Shown here: positions 53,422 to 62,034 of the stretch, piece after piece
Numbering within the stretch: the first letter of the stretch is position 1
Layout: each line of letters starts with the position of its first letter
Origin: Flavobacteriales bacterium
Lineage (GTDB): Bacteria > Bacteroidota > Bacteroidia > Flavobacteriales > Flavobacteriaceae
Direction of reading: 5' to 3'
Length of the DNA stretch: 64,000 nt
Assembly: GCA_017303755.1 (NCBI GenBank)
Contig: JAFLBS010000005.1
Coordinates: 186,001-250,000, forward strand
Program-made: the position numbers and the translations under genes
The notes under the pieces: generated by a model
The model's database searches: none
What the model was told of the DNA's origin: nothing
The model's input: only the letters and a program-made list of their open reading frames with translations

Positions 53422-53976
53422 ATGAAAAAAATAACCTACATCCTTTTACTCTTTTCTTTACTACTGAATTTAGTAAGTTGTAAAGAACCTCAAGCTCGAA
53501 AACCGATTTCACATTCGTCGGGAACTTTTTTGAAGGAATCGGCTGAGCGCAACAAAAAACTCATCAAAGGCGAAGAAGGAAAAATTGATTCCATCATTAA
53601 AAGCAATCCAAAAATTAAGTACTTAGCTTCTCAAAAAGGCTATTGGTATCATTACGAAATCAAAAATGATACGGATACAATTCGTCCCAAAAAAGGAGAT
53701 GTTGCTTATTTTGTTTACGATGTAAAAGACTTGAATGGCAATGTAATTTATACTGAAGCCGATGTAAAACCGCAAACGTATTTAGTTGACAAACAAAACA
53801 TCATGATGGGTTTACGCCACGGAATCAAGCTGATGAAGAAAACAGAAAAAGTTACCTTCCTTTTTCCGTCTCACATGGCTTATGGTTACCACGGCGATAA
53901 TGATAAAATTGGCACTAATGAGCCACTTATTTGCACCGTAACATTAACTAATTTTGAACCAGAAAAAAAACAATAA
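53422..53976 (+). CDS. gldI: Gliding motility lipoprotein GldI, FKBP-like
   Basis: The product has 184 residues. Lipoprotein signal MKKITYILLLFSLLLNLVSC, followed by a helical region and an FKBP-like peptidyl-prolyl isomerase domain (GDVAYFVYDVKDLNGNVIY, FPSHMAYGYHG, TVTLTNF). It matches GldI, required for gliding in Flavobacterium johnsoniae and thought to fold envelope proteins of the gliding/T9SS machinery. It directly abuts the DHH gene and precedes two further isomerase genes. Confidence 0.92.
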   Translation: MKKITYILLLFSLLLNLVSCKEPQARKPISHSSGTFLKESAERNKKLIKGEEGKIDSIIKSNPKIKYLASQKGYWYHYEIKNDTDTIRPKKGDVAYFVYDVKDLNGNVIYTEADVKPQTYLVDKQNIMMGLRHGIKLMKKTEKVTFLFPSHMAYGYHGDNDKIGTNEPLICTVTLTNFEPEKKQ

Positions 53977-53980
53977 TTAA

Positions 53981-55048
53981 ATGAAATCTAAAGTCGTTCT
54001 TGTAGTTGCTCTTATTACTACATTATTTGCTTTTTGCAAAAAGGAAGAGAAAAACAATAATTTACCGGATGGATTGTACGCCGAAATTGAAACTAATAAA
54101 GGAACCATAATTGCCGAATTGAATTACAAAAAAACTCCAATGACAGTGGCCAATTTCGTTTCATTAGCGGAAGGAAAAAACACACGAGTAACCGAAGAAT
54201 TCAAAGGAAAACCATTTTATGATGGATTAAAATTCCATCGAGTTATTGCTGATTTCATGATTCAAACTGGCGACCCATTAGGAACAGGTTCGGGCGATGC
54301 TGGCTATAAATTTGCTGATGAAATTACCGATTTAAAACACGATGGTTCTGGAATACTTTCTATGGCAAACTCTGGACCAGGAACAAACAGCAGTCAGTTT
54401 TTTATTACTCACAAGGAAACTCCTTGGCTTGATGGAATGCACACTGTTTTTGGAAAAGTAGTTGAAAACGGAATGGAAGTAGTCAACAAGATTGTTCAAG
54501 ATGATTTTATCAAATCAGTAAAAATAATCCGCAACGGAAAAGAAGCTGAAGCCTTTGATGCAGCCAAAGTTTTTGAAGAGCAATTCAAATTGAAATCAGA
54601 ATCTGCAGCCAAATTAAAAGCACCTTACGTTGAAATGATCAACAATGCTAAAGCAACTGGAACCAAATTAGCAAGTGGATTGATTTACAAAGTCATCCAA
54701 CCTGGAACAGGCAATAAACCATCTACTGGAACAGAAGTCAACATTGAATATGCCGGATTTTTAGAAGATGGAACACTATTTGATAGTAGCATCAAATCAG
54801 TAGAAGAAAAATTTGGAAAATACAATGCGATGAAAGATCACCAAAACGGCTACAGTCCAATTCCGTTTCAAATAGGAACGAAAGAAGGATTGATTCCGGG
54901 TTTCATTGAAGCAATAGAACAAATGAAAATTGGCGAAAAAGCAGTATTTGTTATTCCACCTGATATTGGTTATGGTGCTCAAGGCGCTGGAAATGTAATT
55001 CCACCCAATGCTACCATAATTTTTGAGTTGGAAATGCTTCCAAAATAG
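53981..55048 (+). CDS. Peptidyl-prolyl isomerase, cyclophilin-FKBP fusion, copy 1
   Basis: The product has 355 residues. N-terminal export signal ending AFCKKEE; a Cys at 19 suggests a lipoprotein, although Phe at -1 is unusual for a lipobox. Cyclophilin domain about 30-190 ([50 protein letters not shown]). FKBP domain about 240-355 ([42 protein letters not shown]). Four bases separate it from gldI. Confidence 0.92.
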   Translation: MKSKVVLVVALITTLFAFCKKEEKNNNLPDGLYAEIETNKGTIIAELNYKKTPMTVANFVSLAEGKNTRVTEEFKGKPFYDGLKFHRVIADFMIQTGDPLGTGSGDAGYKFADEITDLKHDGSGILSMANSGPGTNSSQFFITHKETPWLDGMHTVFGKVVENGMEVVNKIVQDDFIKSVKIIRNGKEAEAFDAAKVFEEQFKLKSESAAKLKAPYVEMINNAKATGTKLASGLIYKVIQPGTGNKPSTGTEVNIEYAGFLEDGTLFDSSIKSVEEKFGKYNAMKDHQNGYSPIPFQIGTKEGLIPGFIEAIEQMKIGEKAVFVIPPDIGYGAQGAGNVIPPNATIIFELEMLPK

Positions 55049-55086
55049 ATTAGAACAATCATTAAACTAGTATAAAATTAATCATT

Positions 55087-56178
55087 ATGAAAATTAAATT
55101 ATTAGCACTTCTTTTTTTGAGCACCACAATTACTTTTGCTCAAGGCGCAAAGAAAACTACTACAACTAAAAAAGCAACTACTACCACTGTTGCTCCAAAA
55201 ACCCCAGTTTCTTTACCTGTTGTAAATGACAAAGAAGGAATTTTTGCCGAAATTGAAACTTCAAAAGGCAAAATTGTAGTTCAATTAGAATACAAAAAAA
55301 CACCAGTGACTGTTGCCAATTTCATCTCATTAGCAGAAGGAACCAATCCAAAAGTAAGTGAGAATTTGAAAGGTAAAAAATTCTACGACGGATTGAAATT
55401 CCACCGTGTTATCAAAGATTTTATGATTCAAGGTGGTGATCCTGCTGGAAATGGTTCAGGCGGACCAGGTTATGCTTTTAAAGATGAAATCACCGATTTA
55501 AAACACCACAACTCTGGAATATTATCAATGGCCAATGCTGGACCAAAAACGAATGGTTCACAATTTTTCATCACTCACAGAGCAACTCCACATTTGGATG
55601 GAAAACACACCGTTTTCGGAATAGTTGTAACAGGAATGGAAGTCGTAAACGCTATCGCTCAAGACGATGTAATCAACAAAGTAACCATTGTTAGAAAAGG
55701 TGCTGCTGCAAAGAAATTTGATGCTCCAAAAGTATTTGCTGATTATTTTGCTAATAAAGATGTTGAAGAAAAAGCGCAAGCTGAAAAAGAAGCAAAAGAA
55801 AGAGCGATTGCCAATGCTGCCGCTTTAAAAGAATTTGAAAATGGTCAAACTACTGCAAGCGGATTGAAATACATTGTGCTTCAAGAAGGAACGGGTGCAA
55901 AACCAGTTGCAACTAGCAATGTAAAAGTTCACTATACTGGAACATTAACCAACGGAACTGTTTTTGACAGTAGTGTTAAAAGAGGTCAACCTATTGATTT
56001 TGGGTTGAATCAGGTAATTCCAGGTTGGACAGAAGGTCTACAATTAATGACAGAAGGTTCAAAATACAAATTCTTCATCCCGTATAACTTAGCGTACGGA
56101 GAAAGAGCAATGGGCGGAGTTATTCCTGCGAAAAGCGATTTGATTTTTGAAGTCGAGTTAATCAAAATCAATAACTAA
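55087..56178 (+). CDS. Peptidyl-prolyl isomerase, cyclophilin-FKBP fusion, copy 2
   Basis: The product has 363 residues. Signal peptide ending ITFAQG, then a Thr/Lys-rich linker, a cyclophilin domain ([42 protein letters not shown]) and an FKBP domain ([48 protein letters not shown]). The second FKBP retains more canonical active-site residues than copy 1. It is soluble periplasmic rather than a lipoprotein. Both copies share the fusion plan, indicating a tandem duplication. Confidence 0.94.
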   Translation: MKIKLLALLFLSTTITFAQGAKKTTTTKKATTTTVAPKTPVSLPVVNDKEGIFAEIETSKGKIVVQLEYKKTPVTVANFISLAEGTNPKVSENLKGKKFYDGLKFHRVIKDFMIQGGDPAGNGSGGPGYAFKDEITDLKHHNSGILSMANAGPKTNGSQFFITHRATPHLDGKHTVFGIVVTGMEVVNAIAQDDVINKVTIVRKGAAAKKFDAPKVFADYFANKDVEEKAQAEKEAKERAIANAAALKEFENGQTTASGLKYIVLQEGTGAKPVATSNVKVHYTGTLTNGTVFDSSVKRGQPIDFGLNQVIPGWTEGLQLMTEGSKYKFFIPYNLAYGERAMGGVIPAKSDLIFEVELIKINN

Positions 56179-56185
56179 TAAAAAT

Positions 56186-56219
56186 AAAAAAACCCTCATT
56201 CATCTGAGGGTTTTTTTAT
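56186..56219. terminator. Bidirectional terminator after the PPIase run
   Basis: AAAAAAACCCTCA (56186-56198) pairs with TGAGGGTTTTTTT (56205-56217) around a six-base loop. It ends the DHH-gldI-PPIase operon and the convergent small-protein gene. Confidence 0.92.
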
Positions 56220-56221
56220 TT

Positions 56222-56653
56222 TTATTTTCCTTTGAACTTCCAGTCAAATTCGTCATTGTCATTAATAATGGCGCCAATTTCAATGCGAATGATAATTCCG
56301 TATTCCGATTGCAAAATCAACCAATTACTTTCGTTAAAATGGTTTTCAGTCGAATCAAACGATTCAGTTTCCCAACTTTTAAAAGGCAATTGACTTTTTA
56401 CTTCTTCTACGTTTCTTCCCATAATTTTTTGATCTAACAAAACACTATCCGGATTAGAAGTAATCAAATAGCCCAAACGGAAATTCTCATCTTCATAAAA
56501 AGTCAGTCGCATTTTCTTGTCATTGTATAGAAAGATGACATTACTATCGTCGTCTTCAAATTGCTTATCTGGATTACCGTACAAAGCAACCACATCGCTC
56601 TGCTTCATTCCGAATACTAGTTGATCGATTCCGTTTTTGGGATTGATTTTCAT
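56222..56653 (-). CDS. Hypothetical 143-residue protein
   Basis: The product has 143 residues, cytoplasmic and acidic. The start GIDQLVFGMKQSDVVALYGNPD has the G-M-x-x-x-x-V...G-x-P pattern of BamE/SmpA-like small domains, but there is no signal peptide. The rest (KKMRLTFYEDENFRLGYLI) is beta-rich. No function is proposed. Confidence 0.75.
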   Translation of the reverse strand: MKINPKNGIDQLVFGMKQSDVVALYGNPDKQFEDDDSNVIFLYNDKKMRLTFYEDENFRLGYLITSNPDSVLLDQKIMGRNVEEVKSQLPFKSWETESFDSTENHFNESNWLILQSEYGIIIRIEIGAIINDNDEFDWKFKGK

Positions 56654-56740
56654 AACAAATTAAATTTTCGCAAAGATTGAAAAGTTTTCCAAAAGTACTA
56701 CTGTGTTTGCAAACTATTTTAAGACGATAATTGTCTTGGT

Positions 56741-57454
56741 TTATTTTGAATTTTTCAACTTATCTAAAAAAGAAATTGCAATCTCTTTGTAACTGGCTCC
56801 AATTGGAATTTCAAAGCCATTGATTTCAATTTCATTAGTAGTAAAAGCATTAATTTTAGAACTGTTAATGATGAAAGAGCGATGAATTCTCAAAAAACAG
56901 TTGCCCTCTAGTTCTGCTTCAATATCGCTAATTTTATATTTTGAAGTTACACTCTTACCATCGATGGTATTAATTTTAATGTAATCTTTCAAACTTTCAA
57001 TATAAAGTATATCATTGATATTAATTTTATGATTTTTGATTCCTGATTTGACTAAAATAAACTCGTTGGAAACAGATTCATTCGTTTTCACATCATTTTT
57101 CGTAGTTTCAACAATTCTATTGACTGCCTTGAAGAACCGCTCAAATGTGATGGGTTTGAGTAAATAATCAACCACTCCTAAATCATAACCTTCAAGTGCA
57201 TAATCTCGATACGCTGTTGTCAAAATGGTTTTGGGTGGATTTTTGAGATTCTTCAAAAATTCAATTCCAGTAATGTTTGGCATTTTAATGTCCAAAAACA
57301 GTAAATCAATTGATTGCGAATTCAATAGTTCAAAAGCTTTCAACGCCGTATTACAAGTTGCTACAACTTCTAAAGCATCAATTTTGGCAATGTGCTTTTC
57401 AATCAATCGAATGGCCAATGGCTCGTCGTCAACAATTAGGCATTTAATTTTCAT
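56741..57454 (-). CDS. LytTR-type response regulator
   Basis: The product has 237 residues. Receiver domain with the phospho-acceptor Asp55 (FLDIKMP), Lys in YLLKPI, and a C-terminal LytTR DNA-binding domain (ILYIESLKDYIKI, FLRIHRSFIIN, GASYKEIA). It overlaps the partner kinase gene by four bases. It probably controls an outer-membrane or transport gene, the nearest being the barrel protein divergently encoded at 58755. Confidence 0.95.
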   Translation of the reverse strand: MKIKCLIVDDEPLAIRLIEKHIAKIDALEVVATCNTALKAFELLNSQSIDLLFLDIKMPNITGIEFLKNLKNPPKTILTTAYRDYALEGYDLGVVDYLLKPITFERFFKAVNRIVETTKNDVKTNESVSNEFILVKSGIKNHKININDILYIESLKDYIKINTIDGKSVTSKYKISDIEAELEGNCFLRIHRSFIINSSKINAFTTNEIEINGFEIPIGASYKEIAISFLDKLKNSK

Positions 57455-58533
57455 AAACTCGTCTGATTTAATTGTAAAATTACTTTAAAAAACCCAGTAG
57501 TTGATTGAATATCCAACACATAATTAGTAGTGTAAATCAGATTCAATTGTTTTCTAATATTGGATAAACCTATTGTTTCCTTGTCTTTTGACACATAGTC
57601 TTTTGAAACCGTGTTCGAAATTTCAAAACAAAAATGACTTGCATTTTGAAGCACTGAAATTGCAATTTTTGGAGAACCACTATCTTCTCCAGCTCCATGT
57701 TTAAAGGCATTTTCCACCAATGAAAGAAGTAATAAAGGCGGAATTTGAATATCGTTTTCAATTTGAGTTTCTAAAGAGATTTCCAAACGCTCATCATAAC
57801 GCAATTTTTCCAATTCGATATAATTCTTCAACAGCTCAATTTCACTTGATAAGGAAACAAATTGACCATTGCACTTGTACAAAACATGATCCAAAATGTC
57901 TGATAATTTCCCGATAGCAACTGGAGTTTTGGGTGAATTATCGAGAGAAAGTGAATAAATATTATTTAAGGTATTGAATAAAAAATGAGGATGCAATTGT
58001 GCTTTTAGTGTCTTTAATTCAACATCCGATCGTTCTTTGCTTAACAGAATTTCTTTCTCTTTTGATCGCTTGAAATCAACAAAATACTTTACAAATAAAA
58101 ACATAAAGGAAGTAGAATAAATCCAAGGAACATAATTAAATGCTAGTTTTTCTAAATCCGACAGTATTTCAAATAGTGATTCTTGCGGAAATGGTTTTGG
58201 TCGCACCAATTCTTCACCAACATGAACTATTAGTATTCTTCCTAAAACAGAAAAAAAGTAAGTAGCAACAATTAAGAGTAGTACCGAATCTATGTATTTT
58301 TTCTTAAACAAGAAAATCGGAATAAGATAATAAGCCAAAAAATAAGAGGCCATTATTTGCGGAATAAAAATGCAGAAATCCAATATTAAAATGGCATACA
58401 ACGGATCTGCATTTGCAGTAAATACTTCTGAATTTCTGGGTACATTAATGATGAATATCGAAATCCAGAATAAAATATGTTGCAACAACCTATTATTCTG
58501 TAAAGCATGTGATAGTTGGATACTATTATTCAT
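57451..58533 (-). CDS. Sensor histidine kinase, LytS/YehU (His_kinase) type
   Basis: The product has 360 residues. Four membrane helices lie in the first 160 residues, then the His_kinase motif LKAQLHPHFLFNTLNNIYSLS and the ATP-binding half (PPLLLLSLVENAFKHG, GIGLSNIRKQL-like ETIGLSNIRKQLNLIY). There is no periplasmic sensor domain, so the signal is probably sensed in the membrane. It is cotranscribed with the LytTR regulator. Confidence 0.93.
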   Translation of the reverse strand: MNNSIQLSHALQNNRLLQHILFWISIFIINVPRNSEVFTANADPLYAILILDFCIFIPQIMASYFLAYYLIPIFLFKKKYIDSVLLLIVATYFFSVLGRILIVHVGEELVRPKPFPQESLFEILSDLEKLAFNYVPWIYSTSFMFLFVKYFVDFKRSKEKEILLSKERSDVELKTLKAQLHPHFLFNTLNNIYSLSLDNSPKTPVAIGKLSDILDHVLYKCNGQFVSLSSEIELLKNYIELEKLRYDERLEISLETQIENDIQIPPLLLLSLVENAFKHGAGEDSGSPKIAISVLQNASHFCFEISNTVSKDYVSKDKETIGLSNIRKQLNLIYTTNYVLDIQSTTGFFKVILQLNQTSL

Positions 58534-58754
58534 AGCCGTAGTTAAGAACTCAAATATAGGAAATAGTGTTTTATGGTTTACATCAGTCGCCAGAATAACT
58601 ATTTTAACTCCTGAATAACCGATTTTAACCTATTAAATTAAATTCATTGTAACTATTTGCTTTTTCATCAAGTAAAAGTGTCTATCTGTCTATTAGTAAA
58701 AAAAGTGGTTGTAAAATCGTACACATTTGTATTGAAATTTAAAATCGGCCAGCA

Positions 58755-61100
58755 ATGAAAAAATTAATTACATTAGTATTCCTTTGTTTTAGCATTCATT
58801 TGATTGCACAAGAAGCTCCAAAAATGGTAACAATTAACGGAAAAGTAGTTGAAAAAAAGTCTTCAACTCCATTAGAATTTGCCACTATCACCTTTCTGAA
58901 TTCATCCGATAACAAAATAGTGGCCGGAACGATAACCGATGCTAAAGGGAATTTTTCCGTAAAAATTGCTACTGGAAAATACACCATCAAAGTAGAATTC
59001 ATCGGTTTGAAAAGTATACAATTAGAGAATATTGATTTACAAAGCAATCAAACATTATCAACGTTTTTTTTGGAAGAAGAATCCACACAATTAGAAAACG
59101 TAGAAATAAAACTAGAGAAATCAACAATTGAGCACAAACTCGATAAAAAAATATTCAATGTTGGAAATGATTTAATTTCTAAAGGTGGAACGGCCAACGA
59201 CATTTTAAACAATGTTCCTTCAGTAAGAGTAACTGCTGATGGCGCGGTAACTTTACGCGGAAATTCGGGTGTTCGCATCTTGATTAATGGAAAACCTTCT
59301 GTTTTAACCGCCAATAATGGATTGGAGCAAATTCCGTCAGAAAACATCGAAAAAGTAGAAGTAATTACCAATCCTTCTTCTAAATATGATTCTGAAGGAA
59401 CAGCTGGTATCATCAACATCGTTTTAAAGAAAAACAAAACCAAAGGATTTGGAAGTTCGGTACAAATTACTACTGGAATTCCAGACAACCATGCATTAGG
59501 CTACAACGTCAATTATAAAAATAAAAAAATCAACCTCTTTTCTGATTTGCGCTACCGCTATGTGAATTTTATTCGAAATGAATCATCAACAAGAACCAAC
59601 TTTGCTTCTGATTCATCTGTAGATTCCTATTTAGAAGGAATAGTAGATCGCAATAGAATCAACAAAACATTCACATTGTATTTTGGTGGTGATTATTATT
59701 TTAATGATAAAAATATGCTGACTTTAAGTTACTTCTACAGAAACAACAATGCAAAAAATTCAGTTGATTATGATTTTAATTATTGGGATGAAAACAGAAC
59801 GCTTGAGCGAATTTTTAAAGCTACAGAAGACTACAGAGAACCACAAATTGCCAATCAAATAGAGCTCAATTACATCAAAACATTTGCTAAAGAAGGTCAG
59901 AAATTCACAATCAATTTACAATACGATTTTTGGAACGATGATGAAAATGAATCGATTGTTGAACAAGAAGTTTTTCCAGCAATTTCAGCAATTACGGCTT
60001 TAAAAAGTAGAGATATAGAAAGCAGTAAAGATGTTCTTTTCCAATCGGATTACAGTATTCCTTTTAGCGAAAAATCAAAGATTGAATTGGGTATTAAAGG
60101 AGAAATAAGACGAATTAACAGTGATTATGAATCGTTTGAAAACAATACACCAATTGATAGTTTAACCAACTTATTACGTTATAACGAACGCATTCTGGGC
60201 GCCTATGTTCAATACGGAAGTGCTCTAAAAAAACTCAACTATTTGTTAGGCATCCGAATGGAAAATTCCAACACTGGTAGTGATGACAAAATCAATCTTT
60301 TTAACATCAAAAAAAGATATACTGATTTCTTTCCGACGGCACATTTCACTTATGAATACAATAGTATTTTTACGTTTCAGTTGAGTTACAGTCGACGAAT
60401 TAGTCGGCCTGGATTTTGGCAATTGAATCCTTTTGGCGGAATCGCAAACCGAAGAAACATCCGAATTGGAAACCCTGATTTAAACCCTGTCTATACCGAT
60501 TCCTATGAGTTTGGAACGTTACTAAAATGGAAGAAATTCACCTTCAATCCGAGTGTATATCATCAATTTTCAAAAAATACTTTTGAAGACATTCGATTTA
60601 CAAATTCTGATGGAAATTTGGTTGAACAATCGATTAATTCGGGAACAGAAAATAGAATTGGAGGTGAAATCAGTATTAATTATTCACCTTTAAAATGGCT
60701 AACGCTTTCAGGAGAAATGAATTATTACTCCTTTGAACAAAAAGGTGTTTTTGATGTTACTGGGAAAGGTTTTACTGCCCGACACAGTAGTCGAATTAAG
60801 CATTTAACTTGGAATTTCCAAACCAACCTCAACTATCAAGGTGCTACAAAAAGCGGACAGGTTGATTCTAAATCAGAATACTCGTTTGATGTGGCAATAG
60901 GAAAAGACATTTGGGGTGAAAAAGCAACCATCACTTTGAAAGCCGACAATATTTTTGACAGTTTAATTTCGAGAGGAATAGTCACTGGAACCGATTATAA
61001 CTTGGATTATTACATTCGTTATAGTGTTCCGAGAGTAACGGCAACTTTCACCTATCGTTTCAATAGAAAAAAGAGCGATCGCGATCGTTTACCCGATTAA
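58755..61100 (+). CDS. Outer-membrane beta-barrel protein with carboxypeptidase-like N-terminal domain
   Basis: The product has 781 residues. Signal peptide MKKLITLVFLCFSIHLIAQ; CarboxypepD_reg-like domain (about 25-110, ITINGKVVEKKSSTPLEFA in substance); a plug domain (GGTANDILNNVPSVRVTADG, VTLRGNSGVRILINGKPS); then a barrel of the PF14905 outer-membrane-barrel family ending FTYRFNRKK. Relatives move peptides, metals or siderophores but no substrate can be named. A lysine-rich stretch with IEKVEVITNPSSKYDSEGTAGIINI is the TonB-plug hallmark. It is divergent from the LytS/LytTR pair across 221 bases. Confidence 0.93.
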   Translation: MKKLITLVFLCFSIHLIAQEAPKMVTINGKVVEKKSSTPLEFATITFLNSSDNKIVAGTITDAKGNFSVKIATGKYTIKVEFIGLKSIQLENIDLQSNQTLSTFFLEEESTQLENVEIKLEKSTIEHKLDKKIFNVGNDLISKGGTANDILNNVPSVRVTADGAVTLRGNSGVRILINGKPSVLTANNGLEQIPSENIEKVEVITNPSSKYDSEGTAGIINIVLKKNKTKGFGSSVQITTGIPDNHALGYNVNYKNKKINLFSDLRYRYVNFIRNESSTRTNFASDSSVDSYLEGIVDRNRINKTFTLYFGGDYYFNDKNMLTLSYFYRNNNAKNSVDYDFNYWDENRTLERIFKATEDYREPQIANQIELNYIKTFAKEGQKFTINLQYDFWNDDENESIVEQEVFPAISAITALKSRDIESSKDVLFQSDYSIPFSEKSKIELGIKGEIRRINSDYESFENNTPIDSLTNLLRYNERILGAYVQYGSALKKLNYLLGIRMENSNTGSDDKINLFNIKKRYTDFFPTAHFTYEYNSIFTFQLSYSRRISRPGFWQLNPFGGIANRRNIRIGNPDLNPVYTDSYEFGTLLKWKKFTFNPSVYHQFSKNTFEDIRFTNSDGNLVEQSINSGTENRIGGEISINYSPLKWLTLSGEMNYYSFEQKGVFDVTGKGFTARHSSRIKHLTWNFQTNLNYQGATKSGQVDSKSEYSFDVAIGKDIWGEKATITLKADNIFDSLISRGIVTGTDYNLDYYIRYSVPRVTATFTYRFNRKKSDRDRLPD

Positions 61101-61147
61101 AATAATAAAAAAATCAATTCTAATTTTGACTTTCAATTCGAGCTATT

Positions 61148-61169
61148 AAATACGTTATTTTACGTATTT
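61148..61169. promoter_or_regulatory. AAATACGT/ACGTATTT hairpin upstream of the T9SS cargo gene
   Basis: Perfect 8-bp inverted repeat with a six-base loop (61148-61155 and 61162-61169), 20 bases before a TAACTTTG -7 box at 61189-61196. It may be an operator or the 3' structure of the barrel gene transcript; there is no T run. Confidence 0.4.
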
Positions 61170-61215
61170 CCACTGAAAATTAGACAACTAACTTTGGTGT
61201 TAAATAAATCATCTT

Positions 61216-61980
61216 ATGAAAACACCTCTACTTTTAATTATTTTGCTTTTTAGTTTAAAAAACTATTCTCAATGTACAAATGTTCCATCCAATTCAACTT
61301 CAAGTAACTTAACGTATACTTTTGTTGGAGGATCATTTCAAAGTTATGGTTGCGCTCCAATTGATCCAACCTATTGGATGGCAGGAAATGGAAATTCTGT
61401 AACAGTTACTTTTACAACTCCACAAGATTATCCTCGATTTAGAGTTTGGGGAATGAATACTGACGATGTTGCTTCGGTAATGGTAAATAATGCGAGCTAT
61501 CCTATGAATGCTACGACTGCAACTTATCTGCCAAAAGTGGTCTGTGGAATATCTCCTGGACCCGACGGAATTGTATTTACCAACGGAAACATTGTGGGTG
61601 CCAATACACCAGTTCAAGGTAATTATTCCTACAGCGATATTGAACTTACAACCACTGGCGTAACTTCGTTCAAAGTTACTGGATTGAGTGGCGCAGGTTG
61701 GGGATTTGCCAGCACAATTGTTTTTTGCGAACCGCTATCTAAAGATGAATTTGACTGGAATTCAAATGTGTCATTTTATTCAAATAACAACATCCTACAA
61801 ATTGAGATTAACGAAGAATTACTCGATTCAAAAATTGCTTTTTACGATTTGTTAGGAAGACAAATAAAAGAATTCAAGTTAGTTTCGACAAGTTCTTCTC
61901 ACACTATTGATTCAGGAATATACCTAATTAAAATAGAAAAACAAGGTGCTACTTTTAGTAAAAAAGTAATGATTAATTAA
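61216..61980 (+). CDS. Secreted T9SS type A sorting-domain protein
   Basis: The product has 254 residues. Signal peptide MKTPLLLIILLFSLKNYSQ, a beta-sandwich of about 150 residues (VGGSFQSYGCAPIDPTYWMAG, PRFRVWGMNTDDVAS), then the T9SS sorting domain (IAFYDLLGRQIKEFKLVSTS, IDSGIYLIKIEK, FSKKVMIN). The N-terminal domain resembles carbohydrate-binding jelly rolls only in general shape. It should be exported across the outer membrane and cleaved or attached. Confidence 0.9.
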   Translation: MKTPLLLIILLFSLKNYSQCTNVPSNSTSSNLTYTFVGGSFQSYGCAPIDPTYWMAGNGNSVTVTFTTPQDYPRFRVWGMNTDDVASVMVNNASYPMNATTATYLPKVVCGISPGPDGIVFTNGNIVGANTPVQGNYSYSDIELTTTGVTSFKVTGLSGAGWGFASTIVFCEPLSKDEFDWNSNVSFYSNNNILQIEINEELLDSKIAFYDLLGRQIKEFKLVSTSSSHTIDSGIYLIKIEKQGATFSKKVMIN

Positions 61981-62002
61981 CTTAATACAATTATTCAAAA
62001 AC

Positions 62003-62034
62003 AAAAATCCCGATGATGAGTCGGGATTTTTTTA
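62003..62034. terminator. Bidirectional terminator between the T9SS cargo gene and carB
   Basis: AAAAATCCCGA (62003-62013) pairs with TCGGGATTTTT (62021-62031) around a seven-base loop, followed by T residues on both strands. Confidence 0.9.
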
